Assembly: GCA_002790095.1 (NCBI GenBank)
Contig: PFUL01000011.1
Location: forward strand, 1-64,000
DNA length: 64,000 bases
Direction: 5' to 3'
From: Elusimicrobia bacterium CG_4_9_14_3_um_filter_62_55
GTDB lineage: Bacteria > Elusimicrobiota > Elusimicrobia > UBA1565
The notes under the pieces were generated by a model that saw only the letters and a list, made by a program, of their open reading frames with translations, searched no databases and had not been told where the DNA came from. Positions 17,403-25,422 of the stretch are shown here, piece after piece. Positions within the stretch are counted from its first letter, which is position 1. Each line of letters opens with the position of its first letter. A program made the position numbers and the translations under genes.

Positions 17403-17408
17403 ATTCTA
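17403..17408 (-). promoter_or_regulatory. -10 element (TAGAAT) before the FIST gene
   Basis: TAGAAT lies 6 bases before the ATG at 17396, in the 30-base gap after the exporter gene. It suggests that FIST-fabI has its own promoter and a leaderless start. Confidence 0.55.
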
Positions 17409-17426
17409 CTAAATCGGGGGGAGGGG

Positions 17427-18683
17427 CTATATTAAGGAATAAGCCCGTAGTTCTTTGAACAAAGTCGCGAAGACGACCTTTACCACGACGATAACCGGAA
17501 TCGCGAGCAGCATGCCGGCCACGCCGAAGACGATGGATCCGCCCATCACGCCGAAGATGACCAAAAGCGGCTGCAGATCCACGGCCTTTCCCAACACAAT
17601 CGGCTGGAAGTAGACGTTGTCCAACGTTTGAGCGATCGCGACCGTCACGAGAACGCCGACGAGGAGATTGTCCAGCGTGATAAACGGCAGAATCGGATGG
17701 ATCTCCTCGGCGATGATGCCGTAGGAGGCCCCGATGACCAAGCCGATCGCAGGTCCCAGAAACGGAATCGCGTTGGCCGCGCCCGCGATCGCGCCGATCG
17801 CCAGGCAGACTTTCAGGTCGATCCCGCAGAGCCAGAGGCAGACGACGAAGGTCAAGCCGACGAGCCCGCATTCGAGCGTCACTCCCCGCAAATAGGCGCC
17901 GAGCGCTTTGTCCACATTGTGAATCACCGTCAGCGTCACCTCGAAATAACGGTTTGGGACCAGTCCGACAAGGCTCTTGAGAGTCTCGCCCTGATCGAAG
18001 AGGAGAAATACGAACACGAACGGCATGACGATCCATAAAGACAGGATCCCGACGGCGCTGAGCAGGAACGATTCGTTTACCGCGGCGTCGGGGGCGGTTT
18101 CAGGCGCGGCGCGCGCGGATTTCGCGAGGCGGCGCCTCTCCCGGCTTTCCTCCGTCAGAAGCGCGCGCACGTGCGTTTCATTCTTCTGCCGATAGGCCCG
18201 ATAGCGATCGGCGTCGTCGGCGTCGAGAGTCTTCATCGTTTCCTCGAAAACGCCGGACTCGCGCTCCGAAAGCGCGAGCCGTTTATTGAGATCCCGCAGC
18301 AGCGGCTCGGCTTCGACAAGAACCCATTTTGGGAGATTCTGTTTGAACGCCGCATAGCGCTCGTTGATCTTGAACTGTCCCCGAACCCGCAGTTCGACCA
18401 GGCTGCTTTCATCGGTCAGAAACGAGCGGGCCTCCCCGATGACGCGGCCGATGCCGATCATGAACGCCCCAAGGAGAATCAGGACCGCCAGTTTGTGCGG
18501 AATGTGCCAGCGTCGCGCCTCACGCAGCAGGGGGCGGCATAGATACGCGCTCAGCGCACCGATGAGGGTCGGAACGATCAGCGCCCGCATCGCCCATACG
18601 AGGTAGAGGGACAACAAGGCGCCGATCCCTCCGGTGACCGAGTAGAGGACGGCGGCTCTAAAGCGCTGCTGTTCGTCTCTCAC
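17427..18683 (-). CDS. AI-2E/PerM-family transporter
   Basis: This is a 418-residue membrane protein of the AI-2E family (PF01594). Hydrophobic helices at the N-terminus (IGALLSLYLVW, LIGALSAYL, LAVLILLGAF) are followed by a long soluble segment rich in charged residues (~110-220). A C-terminal block of helices follows, including GAIAGAANAIPFLGPAIGLVIGA, the conserved motif of this family. Members export small molecules or act as Na+/H+ antiporters, so the AI-2 label does not establish the substrate. The start is the GTG that overlaps the stop of the cNMP-binding gene in GTGA; the much longer frame upstream is only the shadow of that gene. Confidence 0.85.
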   Translation of the reverse strand: MRDEQQRFRAAVLYSVTGGIGALLSLYLVWAMRALIVPTLIGALSAYLCRPLLREARRWHIPHKLAVLILLGAFMIGIGRVIGEARSFLTDESSLVELRVRGQFKINERYAAFKQNLPKWVLVEAEPLLRDLNKRLALSERESGVFEETMKTLDADDADRYRAYRQKNETHVRALLTEESRERRRLAKSARAAPETAPDAAVNESFLLSAVGILSLWIVMPFVFVFLLFDQGETLKSLVGLVPNRYFEVTLTVIHNVDKALGAYLRGVTLECGLVGLTFVVCLWLCGIDLKVCLAIGAIAGAANAIPFLGPAIGLVIGASYGIIAEEIHPILPFITLDNLLVGVLVTVAIAQTLDNVYFQPIVLGKAVDLQPLLVIFGVMGGSIVFGVAGMLLAIPVIVVVKVVFATLFKELRAYSLI

Positions 18684-19213
18684 AAGTTCTTCGCGTTCCC
18701 GTTCTTTTCCGTCAGCTTTTGCAATTGCGCGTTCGTCGCACGCAGGCGCGCGCCGATGATCGTGGAGAGCGTCCGGTAAATCTTGCTTCCGATAAAGGGT
18801 TCCGATTCCAGGAGTTTGTGCAGATCCTCCCGGAAAAAGGCGAGCGCCCGTGTTTTCTTTGAGGCCACGGCCGAAGCGGAGCGGGGTGAAGCGTCGAGCA
18901 GGGCCAATTCCCCGACCGAGAGGCCTTCGCCGATCGTCGCGAGTTTCAGCGGGTCGGCTCCGTCCTGGGGGACGATGATGTCGAGCTCGCCTTCCATGAC
19001 GATGAAGAACGCCGCGCCGGGCTGGTCCATCAGGAAGACAGCCTCGCCGCGCTCGTATTCGCGTTCGTGGATGATATCGGAGACCCGTCCAAGTTCTCGG
19101 CGGGAAAGCCCGGCGAACAACGGGATTTTCTTCAGCACGCTCATGCGGCTGGCGGACCCGGAATCGGATTCCGGCTTGAAGATGTTTCCCCAAAGCGTGT
19201 TTGTATTCTCCAT
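18680..19213 (-). CDS. Cyclic nucleotide-binding domain protein
   Basis: This is a 177-residue protein made almost entirely of one cNMP-binding domain. It has the beta-roll start FAGLSRRELGRVSDI, the RGEAVF strand and the phosphate-binding cassette VGELALLDASPRSASAVA with the expected Gly-Glu ... Arg-Ser layout. No DNA-binding helix-turn-helix is seen. The C-terminal ~40 residues form a possible coiled coil. It overlaps the AI-2E-family gene by 4 bases, which suggests it regulates that transporter in response to cAMP or cGMP. A class III cyclase that could supply the ligand is encoded at 4017-5351. That link is inference. Confidence 0.88.
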   Translation of the reverse strand: MENTNTLWGNIFKPESDSGSASRMSVLKKIPLFAGLSRRELGRVSDIIHEREYERGEAVFLMDQPGAAFFIVMEGELDIIVPQDGADPLKLATIGEGLSVGELALLDASPRSASAVASKKTRALAFFREDLHKLLESEPFIGSKIYRTLSTIIGARLRATNAQLQKLTEKNGNAKNL

Positions 19214-19220
19214 AAAGGAG

Positions 19221-19226
19221 AGGATA
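19221..19226 (-). promoter_or_regulatory. -10 element (TATCCT) before the cNMP-binding gene
   Basis: TATCCT lies 7 bases before the ATG at 19213 on the minus strand. It is placed back-to-back with the plus-strand promoter at 19234-19262. Confidence 0.5.
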
Positions 19227-19233
19227 CCGCTTC

Positions 19234-19262
19234 TTGACGTCCGGAGGACCTCCCGCTACCCT
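19234..19262 (+). promoter_or_regulatory. Sigma70-type promoter TTGACG-N17-TACCCT
   Basis: A -35 hexamer TTGACG (19234-19239) and a -10 hexamer TACCCT (19257-19262) are separated by 17 bases. The -10 ends 7 bases before the GTG at 19270, so the transcript would start at the start codon. This is one of the few leaderless candidates here with a convincing -35. Confidence 0.65.
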
Positions 19263-19269
19263 CGTAGGC

Positions 19270-21111
19270 GTGAACTGCCCGCGCTGCCGCGTGAATCTGA
19301 GGGAGTTTCAATTCCCCGGATCGTCCTTGATGCTCGATGCCTGCCCGAAATGCGGGGGAAACTGGTTCGATCGCGGCGAGATCGAGCGGATGAACGAACT
19401 GCTCGGCATGCGGACCGAGGCGCGGCTGTGGCGGCCGAAAACGGCGTCTCGCGCGGACGGTTCTTGGCGGGAGGCCATCGGCGCCCCGCTGGCGTCCTTG
19501 CCGAGCCTGTGGCTGCGCTCGGCCGGAGTGCTGGCCGCGCTCTACGGGATGTTGGTCGCGTTCCTCTTCCTTCTCGCGGCTCTGGGCGTGATGACGTCCG
19601 ACACGGCGATCGCGATGGGCGTCGGCGCGATCCTCTTCCAGTTCTTCGTCGGTCCGGTGCTGATGGATTGGTCGCTGGCGTGGCTGCATTCGCTTAAGTG
19701 GGTGTCGCCCGACGAACTGCCGAGCGACCTGCGCAACTTTCTCCGCGATCTCTGCGCCAAGGAAGGGATTGTGTCCCCGAAACTGGGGATCATCGAGGAC
19801 GGCAACCCGAACGCGTTTACGTACGGACGCACGCCGCGCGACGCGCGCTTGGTGTTTACCCACGGGTTGTTCGCCGTGCTTGAGCCGGCCGAACTCCGCG
19901 CGGTCGCCGCTCACGAGATGGGCCATATCGTGCATTGGGACATGGCGGTGATGACCGCGGCGTCTCTGGTGCCGCTCATCCTTTACTACCTCTATCGGGT
20001 TTGCATGCGCTCTTCGCGGTCTTCGTCCTCGAATAAGAAGGGAAATCCTCTCCCGGCGATCGGTCTGGCGGCCTTCCTTCTTTACTGGATTTCAGAATAC
20101 TTCGTGCTCTGGCTCGGGCGCGTGCGCGAGTTGTACGCCGACCGATATTCCGGACATGCGACGGGGGAGCCCAACGACCTAACATCGGCGCTGATCAAGA
20201 TCGCGTACGGGCTGGCCGGACGACGCGAAAGGATCGACGGAGAGGCCGCGCCCGCTTCGATGGAAAACGCGGCGGCCAAGCATCTGGGCATTTTCGATGC
20301 GGGCTCGGCGAAGGGGCTCGCGGCGGTTTCCTCGGCTTCGGGCGGCGGGCTCAGCGCCCTCAATATGCTCGGGGCGATGCAGTGGGACCTGTGGAACCCC
20401 TGGGCGGTCTACTACGAACTCCACTCGACGCACCCGCTGCCGGCTCGACGCATCGAACTGCTCGGGCGCCAATCCGCGCATTTAGGCAAGCCGCCGCTGA
20501 TCCTCTTTGATTTGGAAAAGCCGGAGAACTTCCTCGATGAGTTCCTCGTGGATATGTTTTTCATGTTCCTTCCGCTGATCGCGGCGGGAGCGGCGTTCGC
20601 CGCCGCGTTCGCGTTTCAGGGGGTTCCGGGTCCGTTATGGGCCGCCGCGCTGGGGGCGGGGGCGATCGGGTATATGGGAAAGTTGGCCTTCTCGTACCGG
20701 GGGGGCTCCTATCCCGATACGACCGTCGCGTCGGTGCTCAAGCGCGTGAAGGTATCGGGCGTACGAGGCGTCCCGGTTCGTCTGGAAGGGACGATCATCG
20801 GACGCGGCTCCCCGGGCTTCGTACTCTCCGAGGACATGGTGCTTCAGGATGGCACCGGCTTCGTTCTGCTCGACTACGAGCAGCCGCTCGCGCTGTTCAA
20901 CTGGGGATTTGCGATATCCAAGGTGCCCGGCTTGATCGGCCGGACGATCGCCGTCGAGGGGTGGTATCGCCGCGCGCCGGTGCCGTATATCGAGCTGCGG
21001 GCGCGCTATGAGGGAGGGCGTCGAGTCGTCTGCCGCGCGCTCGAGGCTAAGATCGTTTTCGCCTTCGCGCTGCTCGCAGGCTCGGTCGCCGCGCTCGCCG
21101 GACTGTTTTGA
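19270..21111 (+). CDS. M48-family membrane metallopeptidase with N-terminal zinc ribbon
   Basis: This is a 613-residue protein if read from the GTG at 19270. It begins with a TFIIB-like zinc ribbon (CPRC ... CPKCGGNWFDRGE). Two membrane helices follow, then an M48 (HtpX/Ste24-like) peptidase domain with the zinc site HEMGH near residue 215 and the third ligand in RELYADRYSGH. Further helices and an unassigned C-terminal beta-rich region (RLEGTIIGRG ... YRRAPVPYIELR) complete it. HtpX-type proteases degrade misfolded membrane proteins. The frame could also start at the TTG at 19234, but that codon is part of the promoter's -35 hexamer. The C-terminal extension is longer than in HtpX and may be a regulatory or substrate-binding module. 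Confidence 0.85.
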   Translation: MNCPRCRVNLREFQFPGSSLMLDACPKCGGNWFDRGEIERMNELLGMRTEARLWRPKTASRADGSWREAIGAPLASLPSLWLRSAGVLAALYGMLVAFLFLLAALGVMTSDTAIAMGVGAILFQFFVGPVLMDWSLAWLHSLKWVSPDELPSDLRNFLRDLCAKEGIVSPKLGIIEDGNPNAFTYGRTPRDARLVFTHGLFAVLEPAELRAVAAHEMGHIVHWDMAVMTAASLVPLILYYLYRVCMRSSRSSSSNKKGNPLPAIGLAAFLLYWISEYFVLWLGRVRELYADRYSGHATGEPNDLTSALIKIAYGLAGRRERIDGEAAPASMENAAAKHLGIFDAGSAKGLAAVSSASGGGLSALNMLGAMQWDLWNPWAVYYELHSTHPLPARRIELLGRQSAHLGKPPLILFDLEKPENFLDEFLVDMFFMFLPLIAAGAAFAAAFAFQGVPGPLWAAALGAGAIGYMGKLAFSYRGGSYPDTTVASVLKRVKVSGVRGVPVRLEGTIIGRGSPGFVLSEDMVLQDGTGFVLLDYEQPLALFNWGFAISKVPGLIGRTIAVEGWYRRAPVPYIELRARYEGGRRVVCRALEAKIVFAFALLAGSVAALAGLF

Positions 21112-21114
21112 GCC

Positions 21115-21753
21115 TTACGGCTTCTTCTTTCCGTCTCCGAAGAACTTTTTCATAGACGGATCGAGATTTCGGTTCAGGGATTTGTTGTATTCGTCGGCGT
21201 GTTTCTTGAGGGTGCCGGCCGGGTTCAGCAGGCTGCCGGTCTTGTGCCTGGGCAGGTCGAGGCCGGATTTCCGCGCCGATTCCAGAACGCTTTTGAGCGA
21301 TCGAGAGGCTTCGAGTTCCGCCGCCGTTCCTCCCGGGTTCCCGGGTTTCGCGGCGCCTGGTGCGAATCCAAGCATCCCGGAGACCTTCTCCTTGGCCTGT
21401 CCGAAGTAAGCGGTCAGCATTTCCAGAATTCCGCCGGCCTGTTCCTGATCCGTCTTTTGACCGGGAGGCGTCTCGGGCTCCGAGAATGACGCGAGTTCCG
21501 GGTGCGCGGCCAGGTAACCCCGCACTTCCTCCCGCTGCAGTTGATCGACGCGCTCAGCGAGCCAGATTTCGTCTTCCGGCGGCCGTTTCTTGAAATTAGC
21601 GGCGAAGACGCGTTCGCGGGCCGCCTTTTGGCAGGCGGTGACCGCATCGAGCGAGGGGAGCGTTCCGTCCTTCACCTTTGCCGTGCAGAGGGGCAAGTCA
21701 AGCGCGGCGGCGGGCACGACAAGCGCCGTGAAAAGCAAAGATATCGCGCTCAT
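21115..21753 (-). CDS. Secreted protein, unknown function
   Basis: This is a 212-residue protein I do not recognise. A signal peptide (~17 residues, ending AAALD) precedes a mostly helical, charged body. A Cys pair (PLCTAKVKDG and TACQKAARER) lies near the mature N-terminus and could form a disulfide. The C-terminus is rich in Lys and ends GDGKKKP. No domain or catalytic motif is visible. The gene converges on the M48 gene, which ends 3 bases away. Upstream, a weak -10-like CATACT sits 6 bases before the ATG. A monocistronic secreted protein is the safest description. Confidence 0.65.
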   Translation of the reverse strand: MSAISLLFTALVVPAAALDLPLCTAKVKDGTLPSLDAVTACQKAARERVFAANFKKRPPEDEIWLAERVDQLQREEVRGYLAAHPELASFSEPETPPGQKTDQEQAGGILEMLTAYFGQAKEKVSGMLGFAPGAAKPGNPGGTAAELEASRSLKSVLESARKSGLDLPRHKTGSLLNPAGTLKKHADEYNKSLNRNLDPSMKKFFGDGKKKP

Positions 21754-21841
21754 CGGGTTAGTATGCGCTCGGGCGGGGAGGAAATCAAGCCGCGAACGCC
21801 GGCGGCGATTTCGGTTCGCAGCGGCGGCCGGGTCATGGGGC

Positions 21842-22681
21842 TCAGCGGCCCATCAAAAAGGACCGGATGAGGTTGCGGGAAACCTGGAGGCGATATTCGC
21901 GCGTCGAGCGGATATCGTCGATCGGATGGATGTCGCCGGGCAACAGCCGCAGAGCGGACTCGATCGTCTTTCCATCCAGCGCGCGTCCCGTGAGATGCGT
22001 TTCGACATGCCGCAGTCGTTTCACCGTGGGCGCGACGCTGCCGAGAGCGAGTTTCACGTCGTCTACGACCTTGTCCTTGCCGAGCCAGAGTTGTCCCGCG
22101 AAGACGGTTTTGGAGATCGCTTGCGCCGCGCGGGTTCCGACTTTGCGAAATCTCCAGCGGGAGGGCGGGTTGGGGGGCGTTTGGAGTTCGACGCCCTCGA
22201 TGAGTTCGCCCGCCTTCAAATGGGTCTTCTTCACTCCCGCGAATATCTCATCGATGGGCATGACGCGCCGGTCGTTGTCCGAGACCGTATGCACCAGCGC
22301 CGCGTAGACGGCGAGCGCGGGGAAGGTGTCGCCCGCAGGAGAAGCGTTGGCGATATTGCCGCCGAGCGTGCCCCGGTTTTGGATTTGACGCCCTCCGACG
22401 GTGCGGCATGAGTCGACTAAGAGCGGGAAGCGTTCGCGGATCGCGGGATGGGTGCGGATTTCGGCATGGGTCGCGAGGGCGCCGATCCAGACCCCTTTGG
22501 GCGTTTCGCGGATGCGGGACCAATCCCTGAGCCCGGAGAGATCCAGAATGGTTTTCTTGTTGAGCAGGCCGGCGTTCCAGAGCACCATTAAATCCGTTCC
22601 CCCCGCGAGCGGAAAAGCGTCCGGGTTCCGCCTGTACAACCGCAGAGCGTCGCGCTCATCGCGCGGCGTGAGCACCTTCAT
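21842..22681 (-). CDS. Molybdenum hydroxylase FAD-binding (medium) subunit
   Basis: This is a 279-residue protein of the CoxM/XdhB type. FAD-binding loops are visible as FPLAGGTDLMV near the N-terminus and RGTLGGNIANASPAGD near residue 110, followed by the CO-dehydrogenase flavoprotein C-terminal domain. It passes electrons from the 2Fe-2S subunit to an acceptor such as NAD+ or a quinone. The ATG at 22681 lies 17 bases after the stop of the 2Fe-2S gene. It is the last of three consecutive genes forming one heterotrimeric hydroxylase. The longer open frame upstream is a shadow of the neighbouring gene. Confidence 0.9.
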   Translation of the reverse strand: MKVLTPRDERDALRLYRRNPDAFPLAGGTDLMVLWNAGLLNKKTILDLSGLRDWSRIRETPKGVWIGALATHAEIRTHPAIRERFPLLVDSCRTVGGRQIQNRGTLGGNIANASPAGDTFPALAVYAALVHTVSDNDRRVMPIDEIFAGVKKTHLKAGELIEGVELQTPPNPPSRWRFRKVGTRAAQAISKTVFAGQLWLGKDKVVDDVKLALGSVAPTVKRLRHVETHLTGRALDGKTIESALRLLPGDIHPIDDIRSTREYRLQVSRNLIRSFLMGR

Positions 22682-22698
22682 CGAGCGGGGGTCCCCTC

Positions 22699-23178
22699 TC
22701 ACTTCGCCTTGCTCCCCGTCTTCGGTTTCGTTCCGAGCGCGCGTGCGACGGAATCGACGATTTGCTGGTATCCGGTGCAGCGGCAAAGGTTTCCGGCGAG
22801 TTGTTCGCGGATCGCTTCCGGAGAAGCGTCCCCGCCCGCTCTCAAATAGGCGACGGCGCTCATCAGCATTCCCGGCGTGCAAATGCCGCACTGCGTGCCG
22901 CCTTCGCGCAGAAACGAGTCCTGCAGGGGGTGAAGTTTCTCCGGAACCCCGAGAGATTCGACCGTTTCTATTTTTGCGCCGTTGATTTGGCAGACCGGGA
23001 TCAGGCAGCTGTTGACCGGTTTCCCGTCGATCAGCACCGAGCATGCGCCGCATTCCCCTTCGGAGCATCCCTCCTTCGTCCCGGTCAGTCCGAAATCCTC
23101 GCGGAGAACATCGATGAGGCGCTTGAACGGCGGCCCCGAAAAGGTCCGGGTCTTGGCGTTGACGGTAAAGCGGATCAT
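22699..23178 (-). CDS. Molybdenum hydroxylase 2Fe-2S (small) subunit
   Basis: This is a 159-residue iron-sulfur subunit of the CoxS/XdhC type. Both clusters are intact. The plant-ferredoxin-type N-terminal motif is CSEGECGAC ... C, and the C-terminal four-helix motif is CGICTPGM ... CRCTGY. It relays electrons from the molybdenum site to the flavin subunit. The ATG at 23178 overlaps the stop of the large subunit gene by 4 bases (ATGA), consistent with equal production. No signal peptide is present, so the complex is cytoplasmic. Confidence 0.92.
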   Translation of the reverse strand: MIRFTVNAKTRTFSGPPFKRLIDVLREDFGLTGTKEGCSEGECGACSVLIDGKPVNSCLIPVCQINGAKIETVESLGVPEKLHPLQDSFLREGGTQCGICTPGMLMSAVAYLRAGGDASPEAIREQLAGNLCRCTGYQQIVDSVARALGTKPKTGSKAK

Positions 23179-25394
23179 TTCTTTCTCCGCAGCGCTTCGG
23201 CGATTGATTCCGGGGTGACGGGAATCTCCGGGAAGAGCAGCCCGGTCGCCTGGCGGATCGCGGCGCAAACAGCGGGAGCGGGAATGTCCATCGGCATCTC
23301 TCCGACCCCCTTCGCCCCGAACGGGCCGCGCGAGTAAGGCTCTTCCACAAGGACGACGTCCATCGCAGGCGCGTCCATAGCCGTTGGAATAATGTAGTTC
23401 GTCAGTTGGTTGTTGATCATTGCGCCGTTTTTGTAGACCGGCTTTTCCAGCAGCGCCCAGCCGAGGGCCTGTAGGGTGCCCCCCATGATCTGTCCTTCGA
23501 CGATCTTGGGATTGATTGCCTTGCCGATGTCCTGTGCGGTCCAGACCTTCTTCACGGAAACCTCGTAGGTGGTGCGATCCACTTCGAGGTCCACGGCCAG
23601 GGCGGCGTAGCCGTAGGAACCGTAGGCGTCTCCCCGATAGGTCTTATCGTCGAATTCGATGTCGGTGTTCTTCTCGAATCGGCGGGTGAAGCGCAGAGGT
23701 CCCTTGGCCGCCAGTGCTTTCGCCGCGGCTTGAAGTTCAGTCTCCGTCTTCGGAAACTTCTTCGTCTTCGCCAGAATCGCCGCCTTGAGATCCCGGGCGG
23801 CAGCGTGAAGCAATCCCCCGACAACCATGCAGGTCCGCGAGGCGACCGTCGGGCCGCTGTCCGGAACCCTGCGGGTGTCGTTGACTTCGAGATCGATCCA
23901 CTCGTAGGGGACGCCCAGGGCGTCGGCAACGATCTGGCTGAGAGTGCTCATCGAGCCTTGCCCGATTTCCGAGGCAGCCGCTTCGATGCGGAAGCGTCCG
24001 CGTTTCGTCAGCGAAAGAGACGCGCGGCTTTTTAGGAACACCTCCCCGTTGCCGGTGAAGCCGGAGCCGTGGTGCACGGCCGCGAGGCCGATCCCTCGCC
24101 AGGTGGGGGCGGTCTTCTTCTTGTTCCAGAGCGCGTGTTCTTTGCGGCGCTTCGCGTAGGCGCTGCGCTTGACGACAACCTCAAGGCACTTCTTCAATCC
24201 CACCGATTCTTTGAGAATCTGCCCGGTCGAGAGTTCCGAACCGATCTTCACGAGATTGCGTTCCCGCAGGGTCAGGGAATCGATCTTGGACGCCTCCGAG
24301 AGATTTTCCCACTGGAGTTCGGCGGCGAAGAGGGTTTGCGGGGCGCCGAAGCCGCGATAGGCGCCGTTCGGAGGCGTGTTGGTCGCGACGCAGCGCGCGC
24401 GGATGTCGACGTCGGCGCACGTGTAGGGTCCGGAGGCATGGAGAACACCGCGGGATAAGACGACCGGCGACAAAGTCAGGTAGGCGCCGGCGTCCATGAC
24501 CACGTCGATGTCCAGCGCGACCAGTTTGCCTTTGCGGTCGATGCCGGCCCGGTGGCGGACGACGGCGGGGTGCCGTTTCGTCGTGACGGCCATGTCCTCG
24601 TGGCGATCGTAAATCATTTTGATCGGTCGTTTCGCCTTGCGCGCGAGCAACGCTGCGTGCCCGGCGATCATGTTCGGATATTCTTCCTTCCCGCCGAAGC
24701 CGCCCCCGGTCACTGCCTGGACCACGCGGATCTTCTCTTCGGGCAGTCCGAAAATGGGCTGCATCGCCTTCACGATGTAGTACGGGCACTGCAGCGAGCC
24801 GAGCAGAACCAAGGTTCCGTCCTTTTCAAACCAGGAGACCATCCCCTGCGGCTCGATGTAGGCTTGCTCCTGATGGGGAACCCGGAAGACGGTGTCGACG
24901 GTCTTCCATGCTTTCTTCATCGCCTTCGCGGCGTCTCCCTTCTTTATCCTGAATTGCTTGAAGACGTTGTCGGATCCGCGGAGAATCGCCTTCTTCCTCA
25001 AACTCTCTTCGATCGTCAGGGCCGCCGGCAGAGCTTCATACTCGATTTCGACGAATTTAAGGGATTCGTAGGCGGCGGACCGATCCGGATGGGCGATGAG
25101 GGCGACCGGTTCGTGGACGTGGCGTGTGATTGCATCCGCGAGCAGCGGCTGATCGTCTTCGATCAGGCGGACGCAATTGATTCCGGGAATGTCCGCAGCG
25201 GTGACGACGACGGCCTGCTTCCAGGGGAAGCCTTTGAGAAAGCGAATGTCCTTGATCCGCGCGTGAGGAACCGTCGAGCGCACGGTCACGCCGTGCCAGG
25301 CGCCTTTGACGGGGATATCGTCGACGTAAAGCGCCGCTCCTGTGAGCTTCTTGGGCCCCTCTTTTCTCAGCTTGTCCTGGCCGACGGCGGGCAT
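23175..25394 (-). CDS. Molybdenum hydroxylase large subunit (xanthine dehydrogenase/aldehyde oxidase family)
   Basis: This is a 739-residue molybdopterin-binding subunit. Family signatures include VTGGGFGGKEEY near residue 250, AYRGFGAPQT near 345, a Gly-Gln-Gly pterin loop (SEIGQGSM), and the catalytic Glu in GAKGVGEMP near the C-terminus. The family hydroxylates purines, aldehydes, CO, nicotinate or similar compounds. The conventional AYRGFG loop argues against a CO-dehydrogenase, but the substrate cannot be named. TAGAAT lies 7 bases before its ATG at 25394, making it the first gene of the unit (large-small-medium order). No molybdopterin maturation gene is in the window. Confidence 0.9.
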   Translation of the reverse strand: MPAVGQDKLRKEGPKKLTGAALYVDDIPVKGAWHGVTVRSTVPHARIKDIRFLKGFPWKQAVVVTAADIPGINCVRLIEDDQPLLADAITRHVHEPVALIAHPDRSAAYESLKFVEIEYEALPAALTIEESLRKKAILRGSDNVFKQFRIKKGDAAKAMKKAWKTVDTVFRVPHQEQAYIEPQGMVSWFEKDGTLVLLGSLQCPYYIVKAMQPIFGLPEEKIRVVQAVTGGGFGGKEEYPNMIAGHAALLARKAKRPIKMIYDRHEDMAVTTKRHPAVVRHRAGIDRKGKLVALDIDVVMDAGAYLTLSPVVLSRGVLHASGPYTCADVDIRARCVATNTPPNGAYRGFGAPQTLFAAELQWENLSEASKIDSLTLRERNLVKIGSELSTGQILKESVGLKKCLEVVVKRSAYAKRRKEHALWNKKKTAPTWRGIGLAAVHHGSGFTGNGEVFLKSRASLSLTKRGRFRIEAAASEIGQGSMSTLSQIVADALGVPYEWIDLEVNDTRRVPDSGPTVASRTCMVVGGLLHAAARDLKAAILAKTKKFPKTETELQAAAKALAAKGPLRFTRRFEKNTDIEFDDKTYRGDAYGSYGYAALAVDLEVDRTTYEVSVKKVWTAQDIGKAINPKIVEGQIMGGTLQALGWALLEKPVYKNGAMINNQLTNYIIPTAMDAPAMDVVLVEEPYSRGPFGAKGVGEMPMDIPAPAVCAAIRQATGLLFPEIPVTPESIAEALRRKK

Positions 25395-25401
25395 CGGGGC
25401 G

Positions 25402-25407
25402 ATTCTA
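25402..25407 (-). promoter_or_regulatory. -10 element (TAGAAT) before the molybdenum hydroxylase operon
   Basis: TAGAAT lies 7 bases before the ATG at 25394, in the 28-base gap behind the EEP hydrolase gene. Confidence 0.55.
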
Positions 25408-25422
25408 TGACAATTATTCCGG

